The translations under genes were made by a program, and so were the position numbers. Shown here piece after piece: positions 33,901 to 46,637 of a DNA stretch of 64,000 nucleotides (position 1 is the first letter of the stretch; each line of letters starts with the position of its first letter). The notes beneath the pieces were generated by a model, which saw nothing but the letters and a program-made list of their open reading frames with translations, was not told the DNA's origin and did no database searches. The stretch is from Physcia stellaris (taxonomy: Eukaryota; Ascomycota; Lecanoromycetes; Caliciales; Physciaceae), in NCBI GenBank assembly GCA_018902385.1, contig JABSSW010000006.1, forward strand, positions 248,001-312,000. The letters are read 5' to 3'.

Positions 33901-36717
33901 CGATTTCGACCACCCAGCTTCCCAAGGATGCGCATGGTCGTGTGAGCGAGGAAATGGCTGTAAGGATGCGGTTTGAGGTGATCCCAGAGCGCTGTCATTA
34001 GATCATCAATGACCGGGGCGATAATGGGATCCAAGTACTCTGCCGTAAGATTGTCGACACACAGTTCCAGAGTGCGCAAACCTTGTCCGACAAGGTCCGA
34101 TCCAGCCCGCAAGGCGACAACCAATGGGCGCATGAGATAGCTTAGGTGAGGTAATAGATTGCTCAACCGAGCAGGTACTGTCAAGCAAAGCTCCACATAG
34201 AGATCTCGCTCTTGAGGCTTTCGAGCTGCCAAGAGTAGGTTATTGAGAACTTCGAGCAACATCTCCAGGAGTGGTAGAATCTCCTTGTAGAGTAATTCAA
34301 AGCGACCGCCGCCAATGCTTCGGAAGAGTGATCGAAGGAGATAGAAGTAATTCATTGGTACTTCCGCCGTGGTGGAGAGCTGAATGGATTTGGTAACGAT
34401 GTTGGTGACATGAGGCAAAAGAACTGGTTCATTAGGCTGAGAAAAGAGGGTGACTGCCATGAAAGAAAGTTTAAACATCCTAAGAAGGATGGAAGACTTT
34501 TTGATATCTGACGTGCCAACGTCACCGATCCGGTCCATAAGAAATTGCAGCAGCATGCCTGCAAAACTAGGTGAGGTTGCTTCGCTCGCAAGGAAAAACT
34601 GGGGTATATGAAGAAGCGCTGTATGTTCAAACATCATTTCGTACAAACGGGGTATCTCAGAATGGAACACTTCATGAAAAGTAGCTGGGTCAATGCTATG
34701 GAAAACTGTGGCGAAAGTCTCGAGAAGCTCTTTCTCCTCCTTGCCGCTCTGAACCATATAGTGGTTTCCAAGGAACTCGAGAGGGGAGCTGTAATTAGTC
34801 TCGTTGGGAGGCTGCTCCGAGCTGTAGTAACGGAAGACGTAAGCTCCTTCACGGAAGAGCTTGGTGATTACTTCGACTTCCTCGGCATTGTACCCATGGG
34901 AGACTTCTGCCCAGTTTGGAGGAGCGTTGACAGCGTCCATGGCTGGAGTTTCCGGGTTGCATTGTCGTAGCTGATAGAACATGCCCTTTAAGCCTGTGAG
35001 AAGGTTCTTGAAAAGAAATTTGTTATCTTCTAGAGGGTTTGCGGCGCGATCTTTCGGATTTGATGTCTTGATTGGGGTAGCTGTGAAAATGTCCACCTCA
35101 TCCCAATCTGGAGGGTTCTTTGCATCTGCCAGGTGATCTTCCGGTGAGGCGTCAATAGTCTGCTGCTCGTATAGCTTCGATAGCTTAACCGCGTTCTTGT
35201 ACTGCCGGTTCATGGCTGCAAACTTCTCGCCAATGGCATCAAGGATCATGATCAAGAAATGGCGACCTTCCTTTTTGTCGGGTAGATTTGCTATACTGTC
35301 CGCCATGTTGAGGAGAAGCTTCGCACTCATTGTCTGGAAGCTCGTTCCCGGAAAGTTATCATGGAGATTTTTAGAGAAGACCTCGACCGTCTTTCGAATC
35401 TGATCGCGTGAAAGCGCATCACGCACATGGTGTATCAAGTCGGCAAGCAGACTGTAGGCCAGTGGTCGCATATTTTCGTAGACTGTGAGACCATCCCCGA
35501 TCAAGGTGCGCTCATCCAGCAAATCATCGATCTTGGTCAAGAAGATCTTTCGAAATTGAAAATTAATGGTATGGCGAATCGCCACGAGCAACTCCTTCCT
35601 CGTCGCAGATTTCTCGCTGGGACAGTCCCTCAGTAAGCGCACGACAATCTCTGGCAGTTTCGGCAAAAAGTCGTTGAGCTGTTGATAGTACACGCGAAGC
35701 AGATAGGCCAAAAAGCTCATCACCTTGACCTGGGCCGTGATGAACTCGCCAAAAGCGGCTCGATCTTTGATCTCTTTACACACCGCTGTAAAAGCTACAC
35801 CTCTTTGCTCCGCTTCAGCGTGCGCGCGCTCCTGGGGTTTGGCTTGCAGCATCAGGACCACCTTGATTAGAGGCAGAAATTTCTTGACATTGGCCGGAAC
35901 ACAGTTTCGATGAGCCTGGAACAAGGAGACTACAATGATCGGACATTCTGCGAACACTTTGAAAGATCGCATGCCTTTGAGCAGAGGTCGATTGGCCTGG
36001 ATGTCAATACCGAGCTCAGCAGCCACTGATGCATTTGGAGAACCAGGTCGAGGCGATTGAAAAGTCTGTGCGTTGCTGGCAGCACTCCCCAGGGACGCCG
36101 TCTGCGCAGGTGTGTCGAACGTGTCTTGCACCACTTGCTCGACGGTCTCGAACATTTCCTGGATCAGATCAAGGAATGGTTGGATTTTGTTAGCGGTGGC
36201 CTCTGGTTGGTGGCGCTCCAAGTCCATGACTGTCTTCATGCACAACACCGCATTGTCCTCGTTCTCTGTACGAACAAGGTCCATGAGCATATCCACGATC
36301 TCGGCTGCGTATGGCTTGAGCGGCTCCGAATGGCTCATGGGAAGCCGATGAAAGATCTCCAGAATACAGTTTCGCAACCTCTAAGAGCTTGATCAGCAAG
36401 GTTAGCGGAGAGGGCCTTGGGGACTACCACGCACGTGCTCCCATGAGGTGCTCATAAAGACCGGAGGCCCTTCCAGCACCTTCTTAAACACGGGTACGAG
36501 CTTCTTCAGGAAAATGGGATAGAGCGGCCCGGTGCAGAATTGATCAGTGTTGTCCCGGAGTTCGGTGGCAACATTGAACTTGATTTTGACATCTACATAT
36601 CTGTCAGCCGAGTCGTTGCAAGGATGAGCCGCTCTAGTCGGAATGCGACGACCGGGTTTTACCTGTGCCAGCATCACTCAGCTTCGCAGCGAATTGATCA
36701 ATGTTTCTTTCCGCCAT
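24996..36717 (-). CDS. TRA1, SAGA/NuA4 activator-binding pseudokinase
   Basis: Four exons (36663-36717, 36435-36592, 26583-36380, 24996-26531) give 3,848 aa, the usual size for Tra1. Tra1 is the largest subunit shared by the SAGA and NuA4 acetyltransferase complexes and receives transcription activators. The start [17 protein letters not shown], then [10 protein letters not shown] and [12 protein letters not shown], is typical. HEAT-type repeats fill most of the 9.8-kb exon. The FAT region follows (for example [20 protein letters not shown]). A Gln/Ser/Gly-rich linker comes next (26,800-27,000), then the PI3K-like domain in exon 4. The protein ends in a FATC motif ([16 protein letters not shown]). 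The kinase-like domain lacks recognisable HRD and DFG motifs, as expected for this family. A Ser/Thr/Ala-rich insert lies within the C-terminal domain at about 25,200-25,310. Introns are 51-70 nt. Confidence 0.97.
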
Positions 36718-37595
36718 GGCGATCAGGTCGGGTTGATTGCGCCCGCGAGGTTGACGGAGGATAGGTTGGTCTTGAGCACTAGAGCTCGGCAATTGCAAGT
36801 GGTGGAGGGATGATAAGCATGGTAGAGCTCTCACGTGGGAGAAGGGACAGGAAAAGGCAATTCGTGGCTGTCACCGAGCCCTATGGTGGTAAGGCTGATC
36901 AACTAATCAAGTGAGGTAGGAAGGCGACTCCAACAGCATTGATTCTATCGTACTATCGCCAAAAGCCGCAATAGTCAAGAAGAGAAGTCATGAAGATGTC
37001 AGAAGCTGGAGATGCGAGGATTTCGAGAATTAGTTGAGGGATGTGGACGATAGAAGGGGATTGATGTTGGGGGTAAGCGTTCCCTGGAGTGAATTTGAAC
37101 GGACATTTTTATTATTCAAAAACGTCCGGGGCATCGAGCTGCGAAATCCATCATGCCGCTAGTCTTTAGCTCCCGTCATCGTTCCGCCGCCAGTGATTCA
37201 GGCTTCAGCCTTGCCTTAATCCCGCTGTAACCCCGCCCATCTCGGGAATTAAGAACATACTAGACTTTGCCCTGGTCTGGAGCTCAGTACTTATGTACAT
37301 GTACCTACTGCAGGCATCCCTATCAGACGATCTTGCTAACTGGGATGACTTGAATTGAAATCCAAGCCTCTTTTCTCGGGGTCGTAGGGGCTTTTGTCGG
37401 ACATGAATCAAGTCGGTTGATGGTCTCTTCGCAGCGTTCAGACGCTGGTTTTGCTTCGAGGGAAGTGCATGTACGCAGCATCTTAAGTCACTTGGATTTC
37501 AGTGTCTGTGTCGATTGTCAAAAGTGCTCTTTGTCATTCGCCTCCAGGGGTATTCAGGCCTATATCATACGCCACCAACACCATGCTCTCTCAAT
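36718..37595. other. Intergenic region
   Basis: Promoter of TRA1 (minus) and 3' flank of YJU2 (minus). Short open frames only; I see nothing else. Confidence 0.6.
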
Positions 37596-38498
37596 CTAAA
37601 CCAAAGATGCCTTTTTCTTGATACCCAGTGCCGCCCCTAAGTCCCTCTTCTTCTTCGGTGCTCGCTTGAACGACGGCGGCGGCATCGCTTCCGCAGCTCT
37701 CCCTGCATCATCCGCAGTAATTGGAGCAGTCTTTAATGCGGCATCCTCGTCCCCAGAAAGCCTCCTAACCTTCTCCCCATCCTCCCCCATAAAAGCCCTA
37801 CGCACCGCCTCCTCATCTTCCTTCTCAATCCTTCTCCTCTCCATCTCCTTCGCCTCCTCCGCCTTCTTGACAATATCCTCCACCTCCACCTTCTTCCCCG
37901 CGCGCTCATTCCTCGCGTTCCGCGTCCGGATCTCGTCTAGGGCATCCGCGATCTCCATCTCCCGCTTCGCGTCCACCACCTTCGTCTCCAGGTTCTCCAT
38001 CACGCCCATCTCCGCCTCCTCCGCCTCCAGCCGATCCAGTCGCTCTTGATCCGTCTCCATCTCCCCGCCGTTGCCCTCGCCCGGGTTTTGCCGCCACACC
38101 TCGAAGTTGCGCTTCGCGCCCTTCTCGCACGAGTAATCCATGTTCTTGGGGTCGGTCTTGAAGGTGATCTCGCCGCTGCAGCGGGTGCAGCGGATGTAGA
38201 AGCGGAAGATGGGGATCGCGAGGTATTTCTCGTCCGTCGTTTCCTTGCGCGCGTTGAATTTGCGCCCTTTGTAGATGTATTCTGGAGAGGCGTCTCCTTA
38301 GCGTATGGTTCCGCGGTGGAGGGGGGTTCAGAGAGTGCGTTGCTTACCTCCGCAGCTGGTGCATTTCATGCTGAAGGGTGCCATCAGTCGGACGGTCTGG
38401 ACTTTGGGGCCTGGAGTCTTGGGACCACGGGTGCGGGCGATTTTGGACGGGTCGAAATCCGGTGGGTAGTACTTGGTAAGGACTTTTCGTTCAGACAT
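37596..38498 (-). CDS. Splicing factor YJU2 (CCDC94/Cwf16 homologue)
   Basis: Two exons (38348-38498 and 37596-38281) give 278 aa. YJU2 joins the activated spliceosome and promotes the first catalytic step, helping place the branch helix. The N-terminus [20 protein letters not shown] is nearly diagnostic for the CCDC94 branch rather than CCDC130/Saf4. A zinc site follows with the pairs CTSC and CTRC, and the motifs [14 protein letters not shown] and [10 protein letters not shown]. The C-terminal half is a long charged helical region ([15 protein letters not shown], then [20 protein letters not shown]) ending in a basic [15 protein letters not shown]. The intron is 66 nt with a GTAAGC donor. 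In this window it adds to SF3a60 as a second U2/spliceosome gene. Confidence 0.93.
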
Positions 38499-39224
38499 GG
38501 CGGCTCAGGTGATGAGTTTGGGGCAGAGTAATCGTGCTTGGACTATTATCGCAAACTCCAAGGGAGCTAGGTCGTAGACGATGATAGCCAAGAGGTGGGC
38601 CGAGATACATACAGCGCTTGGGGGGGTTTGAAGTCTAGGTATGATCTGCTTCACTTGATTGGGTTGTGACAGAAGGGAGTCGGCCCAAGGGTACGCGGGC
38701 CGTCTTCCGAGCCTCTGTAAGTTGTGTAATATTAATGTACATACCAGGTACGTAGAACTCTGCAAAATACCCAGTGAAGGGATATTCATGGATAACAATC
38801 TAAATACCAGGAGATATTGTACGATTTAATGGTTTAGTCTATTTGCACCTCGCCGGAAGGTAGAGATCATGCTCGCTAATGCAGCATAAGAGTCCACGAT
38901 AGTCACCCGCTTGCAGGCCGACCAAAGTGGTTCAGAACGGCTATTCCAGGCCAATTTTTATACGCCGGCCATTTCTTGCAGACGAAACCCAATACCAAGA
39001 CCCAGGAATGGTCGAATATAAACATACTTCGTCTTACATCTTAATCCTAAGAGCCATTTCTAATCATCAAGCGCGCGGAATGGCTGCACCCGAGTTCTCT
39101 CGTGACATGACTGGTGGCGTCGCCGCCCCAGCGCCTGCAGGGCCATTTCTTTCGGGCCGGTTTTGGCGGCTGCCGCCGTCAGATTGATAGCTATGTGACT
39201 ATCTCGAGTCAGTGCTTTACGCTT
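38499..39224. other. Intergenic region
   Basis: Promoter of YJU2 and 3' flank of the B56 gene. The open frame 38927-39187 has no domain. I see nothing else. Confidence 0.6.
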
Positions 39225-41665
39225 CTACCGTGAGAGGTGGGGACTGCTGACCGAATTCTGCCTTTCGGATTCCCGCGGCCGTCTGGCTTCTCGGCTAGTG
39301 GCGTTCTCATCCTGCAGCCTCAACGCATCGAGCCTCTTCTGACTGTCTTGTGTTATTGAATCCTCGTCTATCCTAGGCGGTGGATTGATTTTCTGTCCCC
39401 TCGGATTGGTGGACGGCGCTAAAGCTATAGGGACAGATGCACTGTTCCGCTTAGCTTGCTCCGCTAACCTATCCCATTTACTTTTACGTTCTGCCTTGAC
39501 TTGATCTGCGTTGTTCTGCGCTTCCGTATACTCGTGAGAGCATTCGTCGAAAAGCTGGGGGTTGATCTCCATGAACAGCTTCATGGCGTTGTAGACCATT
39601 CCATGTATGGTCCTGCGAGATCAGCACAACTCCAAGAATGACAAATTAATAGAGAACCCACCTGTTCCAGTGACCCTTTGAGTTCTCGTATAGAGGAGCA
39701 AACATTATGGGTAGAATGACCTCAACATTATCGCTGATCAAATTACAGAAATATTCGTTGTTCCAGAAGTATAGTGCTCGCTCAGCGACCTGAGATGTCA
39801 CGTGAGCCGAGAATGGACCAAAGGTCGCAATGCATCACCTACCTGGAAATGTGGACTGGCTACAGATTTTGCGAGTTGGTGAAATATAGGTTCTTGAACC
39901 TTTGCGAATTCCGCCGGATCCATAACTTCGAAGATGTCTTCAACTTCGTTGAGGAACATGACTTCCTTCGTACTGTTGACTTTTGGCCAATACCTGAGGA
40001 GTCCAAGGACAACCTGTTCATGTTTCAGTGACCATCCAGTATGCTAGAAGAGCCAACTCACCTCTTCAGTCAGGGCAGCATCCTTTTCTAAGAATTGTAC
40101 GATACAATAAGCCAGCTGTGGGTGATACATGCTTAAGCTTTTGACCTTGTGCAGTGGCATCAACACTCTTGTCAGGAATAGCTTGTGCTCTTCTTTCAAT
40201 GGTAATGCAAAACCGTTTATGATTGATCCTAGAATCTCTAGAAGCTCGGCTATACCGTTGAAGCGCTCAGTTTCGTAGACGAATTGGAAAAAGACGTTGT
40301 TGATGGATCGTCGGATGTAAGACCGCAGGTTCAGGAATTTTCCATATATCCTATGCAGGGTGGTCTTCAGAAAGTCACGCTCCCGAGGGTCCTCGGAGTC
40401 AAATAGCTCAAGTAATTGAAGGACGAAACCGTGATCAATGAAACCTTTGGCGATGTTCGTGTTGAAATCCTGGCTCTCAATGAAGCGGAGGAAGAATTCG
40501 TAGACTACTTGGATGTGCGGCCACGCAACCTCGAGCACAGGCTCGTCTTCCTCTGGATCAAAAGCTTCGCCTTGAGGATTTACAGGGGGTGGTATAGGCC
40601 GAAAAAGATTCTTGCTGAACATATCTACGACCCTCGGATACATTGGCTCCGTGATGACTTGCCGGTTATTCGCTACATAGTCCAGTAGCTCATGTAAGGC
40701 CAGGCGTTTGATTTCCTTTGATTTCATATCCCCACTCGCATCATTGAAGTCAAATATTATATTGCACTGATCAATCTTTTGCATGAAGAGCTCTTGCCTG
40801 CGATTAGGGGGTACTTCGTGGAATCCGGGCAGTTTCTCCAGCTCTCGTTGCCGCTCATCGGATATGTAGAATCGTGAAGAGTTTTGTCTTTTGGGTGTCC
40901 TAATGCCTTCTGCGACATCCTTTGGAGTAGACGTTAACCTATCGAAGGCTAGATTCTTTCCCCCAGGCCTAGGTGGCGCAAGATCGCCAGGCATAGTCTC
41001 AGCAGCTCCAGGAGGAGGTATATGCTATCAAATATTAGTGAGGTGAACTTCATGCGTTATGTCTTTCCGAAGGAGTCACGGAGAGCGCATGTAATGATGG
41101 CACATCAATGAATATAGAATACTCACCGGCGCGGTACCTCCAGGACTTGGACTTATCACCACACTTGGTGCCATTGGGTGACTTGTCCTTGTCGGCGTAC
41201 CTGGCGCACCTGCACCACTTTGGCTGCCGATCCCACTGATTCCATGTTGTGAAGGCAGGAAATTCTGGTTATGGGATAGTGAACCGGATGTTCCCTGAGG
41301 AGATGCGTGCAATGACGAGCCATGGCCAGGGCCACCGGGGCCGTTCTCGTTTGGCGGGAGCGGCTTATTCCGTGGATCGACCAACGCAGGTGTGGAGTTA
41401 TTAGGCGTGTTGTGATGCGAGGAACTGGGCGAGTTGGTACTTCCTGAGGGTGTCAGGCTTGTGCCCTGTGCAGGTGATGCGGTACCGGGGCCTGAGGTCT
41501 TGTCCTTTTTGGAGGCTTTGCTGGAATCTTTGTTTCGCGAAAGCTGTTCGTGCTAAGTAAGTCAGCTGCTTCTGTGTCGCTGGATTAGGGTGAATGCAAC
41601 GAGACGCAAATAGTTTGGAGCGATCTAAGGAGCAGACATACCACCCTTTGCCTAAAACGATTCAT
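39225..41665 (-). CDS. PP2A regulatory subunit B56 (RTS1/ParA type)
   Basis: Six exons (41642-41665, 41127-41552, 40062-41024, 39843-40013, 39662-39789, 39225-39612) give 699 aa. B56 subunits direct protein phosphatase 2A to its substrates, with roles in stress, septation and chromosome segregation. The first exon is 24 nt (MNRFRQRV), followed by an intron of about 89 nt. Residues 9-200 are Ser/Pro/Gly-rich and disordered. The B56 HEAT-like domain runs from about residue 200 ([20 protein letters not shown]) to about 590. It contains LYPRV-like [38 protein letters not shown], and [16 protein letters not shown]. The C-terminal tail is charged ([24 protein letters not shown]). All five introns keep phase. 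It is divergent from the TFIIIC gene over about 0.7 kb. Confidence 0.95.
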
Positions 41666-42336
41666 CCTGTTCTGACTCTTCTTTCCTGCTACTGCTAAAG
41701 CTTTTGAGGTAGGACTTCAAAGGCAGAGCTGGCACTGCAATTGAACCAGATTTCGATGGCTTTCAGTATCGGCGCGCAAAAAAGAGAATTGGGAGCAACT
41801 TTCGGGGGTCCAATTCGCCCAACTTTCGGATGTAGTGTCAAAAAGGTCAGAGGCCTGGCGCTTTGACGCAGAGAAAAGCCATTGCTAAGGAGCTGAAGTG
41901 GGCTGCTGGCCGAGTGCTCATCAGTCGTTAACACCAGCCGTGCCGTCGCTTTCCGCAGCTGGCTCTGGATGGTTTGAGGACTTGGCTATGGGTCAAGCTC
42001 TGAATGTACAAGCGGTACTTGGTGAGTCAGTGGCAGGACAAGATTGATATTCTCGAGAGTTGTACGGAGCAGCAATTTGGGTCTCCAAGTCCAGCGGCTA
42101 GTTGAGCCCACCCTAAGCGAGCGTGAATCCAGCCAATTGAAGAGAGGATTGCTGCGGGGGCGCTTGGCTCAAAGTTTAGGGTTCATCTCCGTCCATCAAA
42201 TGCACTCTCAAGCTTCAACCCTAGCGTTTTCCTTCATCAGATTTCCATCTCGTAGTATTGTAGTAAAGATCTTGACTTCTCTCTTTGTTTCTCGTCTATA
42301 CTTACTTAATTACTATCATCACCCATATTCGAACAT
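41666..42336. other. Divergent promoter region, B56/TFC1
   Basis: About 0.67 kb between two start codons. A CT-rich stretch at 42230-42320 lies just upstream of the TFIIIC start and is typical of fungal promoters. No gene is seen. Confidence 0.5.
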
Positions 42337-44504
42337 ATGGCGAACACCGAAGACCAGCCAGACCCAGGTCGGGGATTCAAGTTCACTTCAAAACCTCAGT
42401 CTTTAGAAAAGCCCGCATTTCTTCAAGTCCCTGCGGTTTCCATTGTAGCACTTGAGCATCCCTGTATCATCAAGAACACAGAACGAGGTGTTCAGTCTCT
42501 TGGGGGATCTCCCACCTTCAGAAAGTGATAGCCATCCCAAACCTCCCAGAGTCATGTTACTCCGTACTGAATCTCCGACAATGAATAGCTAGTCGACCGT
42601 ACCACAAAGAATGTACAGCTTAATCTGAAACCCGGTAATCGAGAAAGTGCCCCGATCAAGTCGAACAGAGTCCAGACAAATGACATTCTCCTCAAAATCA
42701 CCTGTCCGAAGAAGACCGGTCTGAAGCGTAAAAGGGGCTCTGACGGTCCTTGCCAGAAATCAGTTGACCCATCCGCCATTCTTAACAATGGTATTAGTTC
42801 TCAAACAAACGAGGAACCAAAAGCCCAGTACAGGAGCAAGCCTAGCCATCTACTACAGAGCCTCCGAGCAAGTCAAGGTCGCCATCAAATCGAAGTAATA
42901 GGTCGCGTAGAAGAAACACATCGTTTCAGAGGTTAGACCTAGCTTTGTGGACTCCTACTCGAATACTGATAGCAACAGCGATGCCCGACTTTGTCTTTTC
43001 CACGACAAACAGTCCCTTCATGAGCCAAGTGAGAAACAACTTGCTGCCCTTCGACTGTAGGGACCCCCAGGAAGACCATGGAAAGGTGTCTCATGCTTAC
43101 CAACTGCAGTTAAAAAAATGAAGGACTTCAAGTTCGATATGAGCCGTGGCGTGAAGCCAAACACTGAGATCATCCCTCCTTTACATGGGTCTAATATCAG
43201 TATACCCTTCAACTACGGGTAGGTATCCCTCTCCTTGAACATGTTCTCCAATCATCGTTCGTTCATCCTGTTAAGACGCGATGTTTAGATATTTAGAAAA
43301 CACCATGGTGCGTCCTGCTCATGAAACAGCCGGCCAGCCAACAACCAAGAACATCTCGCTCCCGCGCAAACAAGAAAACCAACACACGCAATTCAACGCC
43401 CTGCGTGTCCCCACAGGTCCCTCTTCACTCTTACCTCCGCTCACTAGCCTCGAACCTCCCCTGCGTCGTCTAATTACCGCCGCTCGTGACCTGTTCACCG
43501 AACGCCCCATCTACACCAGACGCGCGCTATTCAATTCACTTCCCGCCGAAGACCTCGCCATCATTGGCCAAAACGCAACGAAGCACATCCAGCAATACGT
43601 CGGCTACGTCTTCAAGGACGGGCCCTGGAGCAAGGCCATCATCCGCTTTGGAGTCGATCCGCGAAAAGACCCGGCTCTGCGCATCTACCAGACCCTGACC
43701 TTCAACCTGAATCAGAAGGGCGAGAGCGGGGGCCCTAACCCGAACAGCGATACAGTGCAGAACATGGGCCAGGAAAGCTCGAGCCACATCTTCGACGGCA
43801 CGAGACTCTACCACGACGGGAAAATGTGGCAAGTCTGCGACATCACGGATCCCGTGCTCGCGCAGGTGTTCGCGACGGCCGATCTGCGCAAAAAATGCCA
43901 CTTGGAATACGACGGCTGGTTCCGGAACGGCACGCTCGCGAAGGCGAGGGTGGTGATGCGGCACAAACTGCTGACGCTGCGGGAGGGAGAGAGCGTGGAC
44001 GATAAGCTGTTCGAGAAGGTGGTGACGCTCCCGGAGTCGTATGATTCGACCACCGCGTCGAGGTACTGGGCTGGGTATTGGGGCCCTGAGGAGCTGAGTA
44101 GGGAGGAGAGGAGGCTGATTGAGGCGGTGAGGACGTCGGCGAATAGGTCGGCTGATGGGCCGGTTGGGAGGGCGGGGAATGGGGAGATGGGGACGGCGCG
44201 GGATGGGGACGGGGATGGAGATGAGGATTATGAACACGACGAAGGAGACGAGGAGGAAGAAGGAGATGGAGGTGATGATGGTGAGGATGACGAGGAACGC
44301 GATGAGGAAGAGGAGGGAACCAGCGATGCAGATGGAGATGGAGCCGAAGACGAGAATGAGGGGAGCGAGCAAGCAGCCAGCTCAAGGGAAGAAGAAGAAG
44401 CAGCTCCTGTTGATCCGATGCTCATCGACGAGGATCCCGATGCCGCGTCCGATGATACGGAGACGCCAGCCTCTGTTCTTCCGAACGAGCAGAGCACCAC
44501 ATAG
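42337..44504 (+). CDS. TFIIIC subunit tau95 (TFC1/GTF3C5 homologue)
   Basis: Five exons (42337-42563, 42610-42931, 42979-43056, 43110-43218, 43289-44504) encode about 650 aa. Tau95 is a TFIIIC subunit that helps bind the A box of tRNA genes. The N-terminus has VALEHPCIIKNTERGVQSLG. Next come VQLNLKPGNRES...NDILLKITCPKKTGLKRKRG, VIGRVEETHRFRAMPDFVFS, and FDMSRGVKPNTEIIPP followed by ISIPFNYG. The long last exon has PIYTRRALFNSL and QYVGYVFKDGPWSKAIIRFG, then an acidic tail of about 110 residues (Asp/Glu-rich), a family trait. Introns are only 46-70 nt; the first one (donor GTACTG) is the weakest call. Near 42521-42526 the reading needs one extra A or G (FRK then VIAIPNLPES), otherwise it stops. 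All other exons fit, so a one-base sequence error is the simplest reading. It is convergent with CDC16 over 217 nt. Confidence 0.85.
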
Positions 44505-44721
44505 ACCCTACCTAGAATCAGAGCACTCGGGTCGGGCACTACCACTTCACGGCGTAAGCTACCCTTTACCGCAACATGGTACGAGTACCTTGATACCTAC
44601 TCACAAAACGATGAGTTTCTTCTCGATAAAGTAGCCCAGTAAGGAACCAGCGCCCACTCCAAGCCACCTTACTCCTTCGCTGATGCCAATGCTCGGGTTA
44701 TTCATACAACATCGATCCGTC

Positions 44722-46637
44722 TCAATCCTCATCACTCATAACCATGCTATCCTCCCCCAAAATCTCACTCACCCTCCCCCGTCCCTTCCTCCTCGCCGCC
44801 TTCCTCTCCTTCTCCCTCACCACAAGACTCTCCCTCTCCCTCCGAATCAGCGCATCGAACTCCTCATCCTGATCCTCCCTCCCTCTCACCGGCACCGCCA
44901 CCGCGCCCCACTTCCTCTCCGCCGCATTCTCCTCCAGCGCCCGCCCGAGCACGTCCGTCGCGACGGGATCCTGCGGACTCAGCGCCAGCGCCTCATGCAG
45001 CGTGCACACCGCCTCCCAGCTATTGCCCATCTCAAGCAACACCAGCCCCTTTGCGCAAAAGACATTGACATCCCGCCCGCCCTGGCGGAGCACCTCGTTG
45101 AACTCATCTAGGGCGAGCACCCACGCGCTCTGCCGGCGGTAGGCATGGCCCAGGTTCGCGCGCGTGGCGATCCACGCCCGGGGCTCGGAGCCCATGTCCG
45201 CGGCGATGGACAACGCGCGCGTGAACAGCGTGATCGCTTCCGAGAGGTGGTCCGTGTGGTACATGACGACGCCCATCTCGTTGAGCAGCAGGGGGTCGGA
45301 GTCGCACAGCGCGTGCGCCGCGCTCAGGTATTCTTGTGCTAGGGTCAGGTTGTTGAGCGCCAGGTTCTGCATCCCGAGGAAGAGCTGCGGGAGGTGCGTG
45401 CCTTGGAAGAGCCGTGCTGCGGTGCTGTACGCTGAGATCGCTTGGTCGTGCTCCCCTTCCAGGGCGAAGGTGTGGGCGAAACCGATCCAGGCGGCGCCGA
45501 AGTGGGGGTCCATCATTGAGGCTTTGGAGAAGAACCGGCGGGCTTCGGCGATGGAGTTGATGGAGAGGTAGTAGACGCCTACGGCGAGCCAGGTGCTGGG
45601 TTCATCCGGGTGGAGGTCTGCGAGGCGGTGGGAGAGGAGGAAGAGCGCGTTTGTGAGGGTGAGTTCGTAGAGGCAGGCGAGGTGCAGGGGGTAGATGTTG
45701 AAGTTGAATTCGTCGCTGTCGAGGATGGAGGTCGTGAGGTTTAGGGCGGCCTTGAAGCGACATTGTGTGAAGAGGAGTTCGGCTTTGGAGAGGAGTAGGT
45801 CCGGATTTGAGGCGAGATTGTAGTGAGTTGAGAGTGTTTCTGTGGCGTGGGTGAAAGACGCGGGATTCTTGTATTTGGATAACCGGGTGGTATAGAGCAT
45901 CTTCGCGAATTGAGCAGCTTCTTGTGCGCTATCGCTGTCCTCTGTTGATATCGAGTCGAAATCTAGCTGTTCCAAAAAATCCCACTCTTCATCTGGCGAC
46001 ATCAGGGAATTCTTCATGAGCTGATCGAACGCTTCGAAGCATTGGACATCTATTCGTACAGCGTCCCTGTAGCATTCTTTTGCCCGGTCGAAAGCATTCT
46101 GTTTTGCGTAGCAGATCCCTCGCAGGTAGCACATCGCCGCTTCATATCTGATGTCCGAGATGTTCTCCCTGTCCCTCTCTTCACTCCTTTCTATCCGATC
46201 CGGCCTGCCATGGACCTTTCCACTTTTCTGCCCATTTCGTAAGTTGCCGCTTGTGTGTTGCAGCTTCCTCCGAACCTGCCCTGATGTCTTTATCAAATGG
46301 CTTGGGTTCTTCTCTCCCAAGATGTTTAGGGCTTCTTCGAATTTGTTCTGCTTGATCTGGCAATGGGCGGCCAGATAGCGACAGGCGGGACTGTGGTCGA
46401 CGAGATTGTGCTTAGTGAGGAAGCTCTGGGCTCGAGTGTAATTGCCGGTTGAGAAATGAACTTGGGCGAGGAAAAAGGCATCGTTGGCATCACCTAAGAC
46501 CAAATCAACGGTTTGTACGATGGGGTTGCATCATACTGACCAGTGAGCGCGAGTAGCTTATCACCTATGTATATTGCGGTGTCGTACTGATGTCTGTGCA
46601 TAGCATCTTGTCGCCATTCCTTTAGAAGCCTCTGCAT
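44722..46637 (-). CDS. Anaphase-promoting complex subunit CDC16 (Cut9/APC6)
   Basis: Two exons (46541-46637 and 44722-46493) give 622 aa. CDC16 is a TPR subunit of the APC/C ubiquitin ligase that drives mitotic exit. The N-terminus MQRLLKEWRQDAMHRHQYDT, then IYIGDKLLALTGDANDAFFL, matches Cut9-type starts. TPR-like helices fill the protein, for example AARFFSKASMMDPHFGAAWI-type pairs and PLLLNEMGVVMYHTDHLSEA, then NLGHAYRRQSAWVLALDEF and AKGLVLLEMGNSWEAVCTLH. The last 60 residues are charged (REKERKAARRKGRGR) and end in an acidic VMSDED. A low-conservation insert of about 45 basic residues lies near residues 110-150. The intron is 47 nt (GTCAGT donor). Base composition toward the C-terminal end is markedly GC-rich. 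The gene may begin further upstream, but no earlier ATG extends the frame convincingly. Confidence 0.92.

Noticed and set aside
28706-36392. Many plus-strand frames opposite TRA1
   Set aside because: All lie antisense to a continuous conserved 3,266-codon exon.
42337-43288. The 5' half of TFC1 as a pseudogene
   Set aside because: All conserved motifs are present in order with workable introns; only one base is off, in a short homopolymer.
43536-44545. Long minus-strand frames opposite the TFC1 last exon
   Set aside because: They are shadows of the GC-rich exon and acidic-tail codons; their products are Arg/Pro/Leu or Ser runs.
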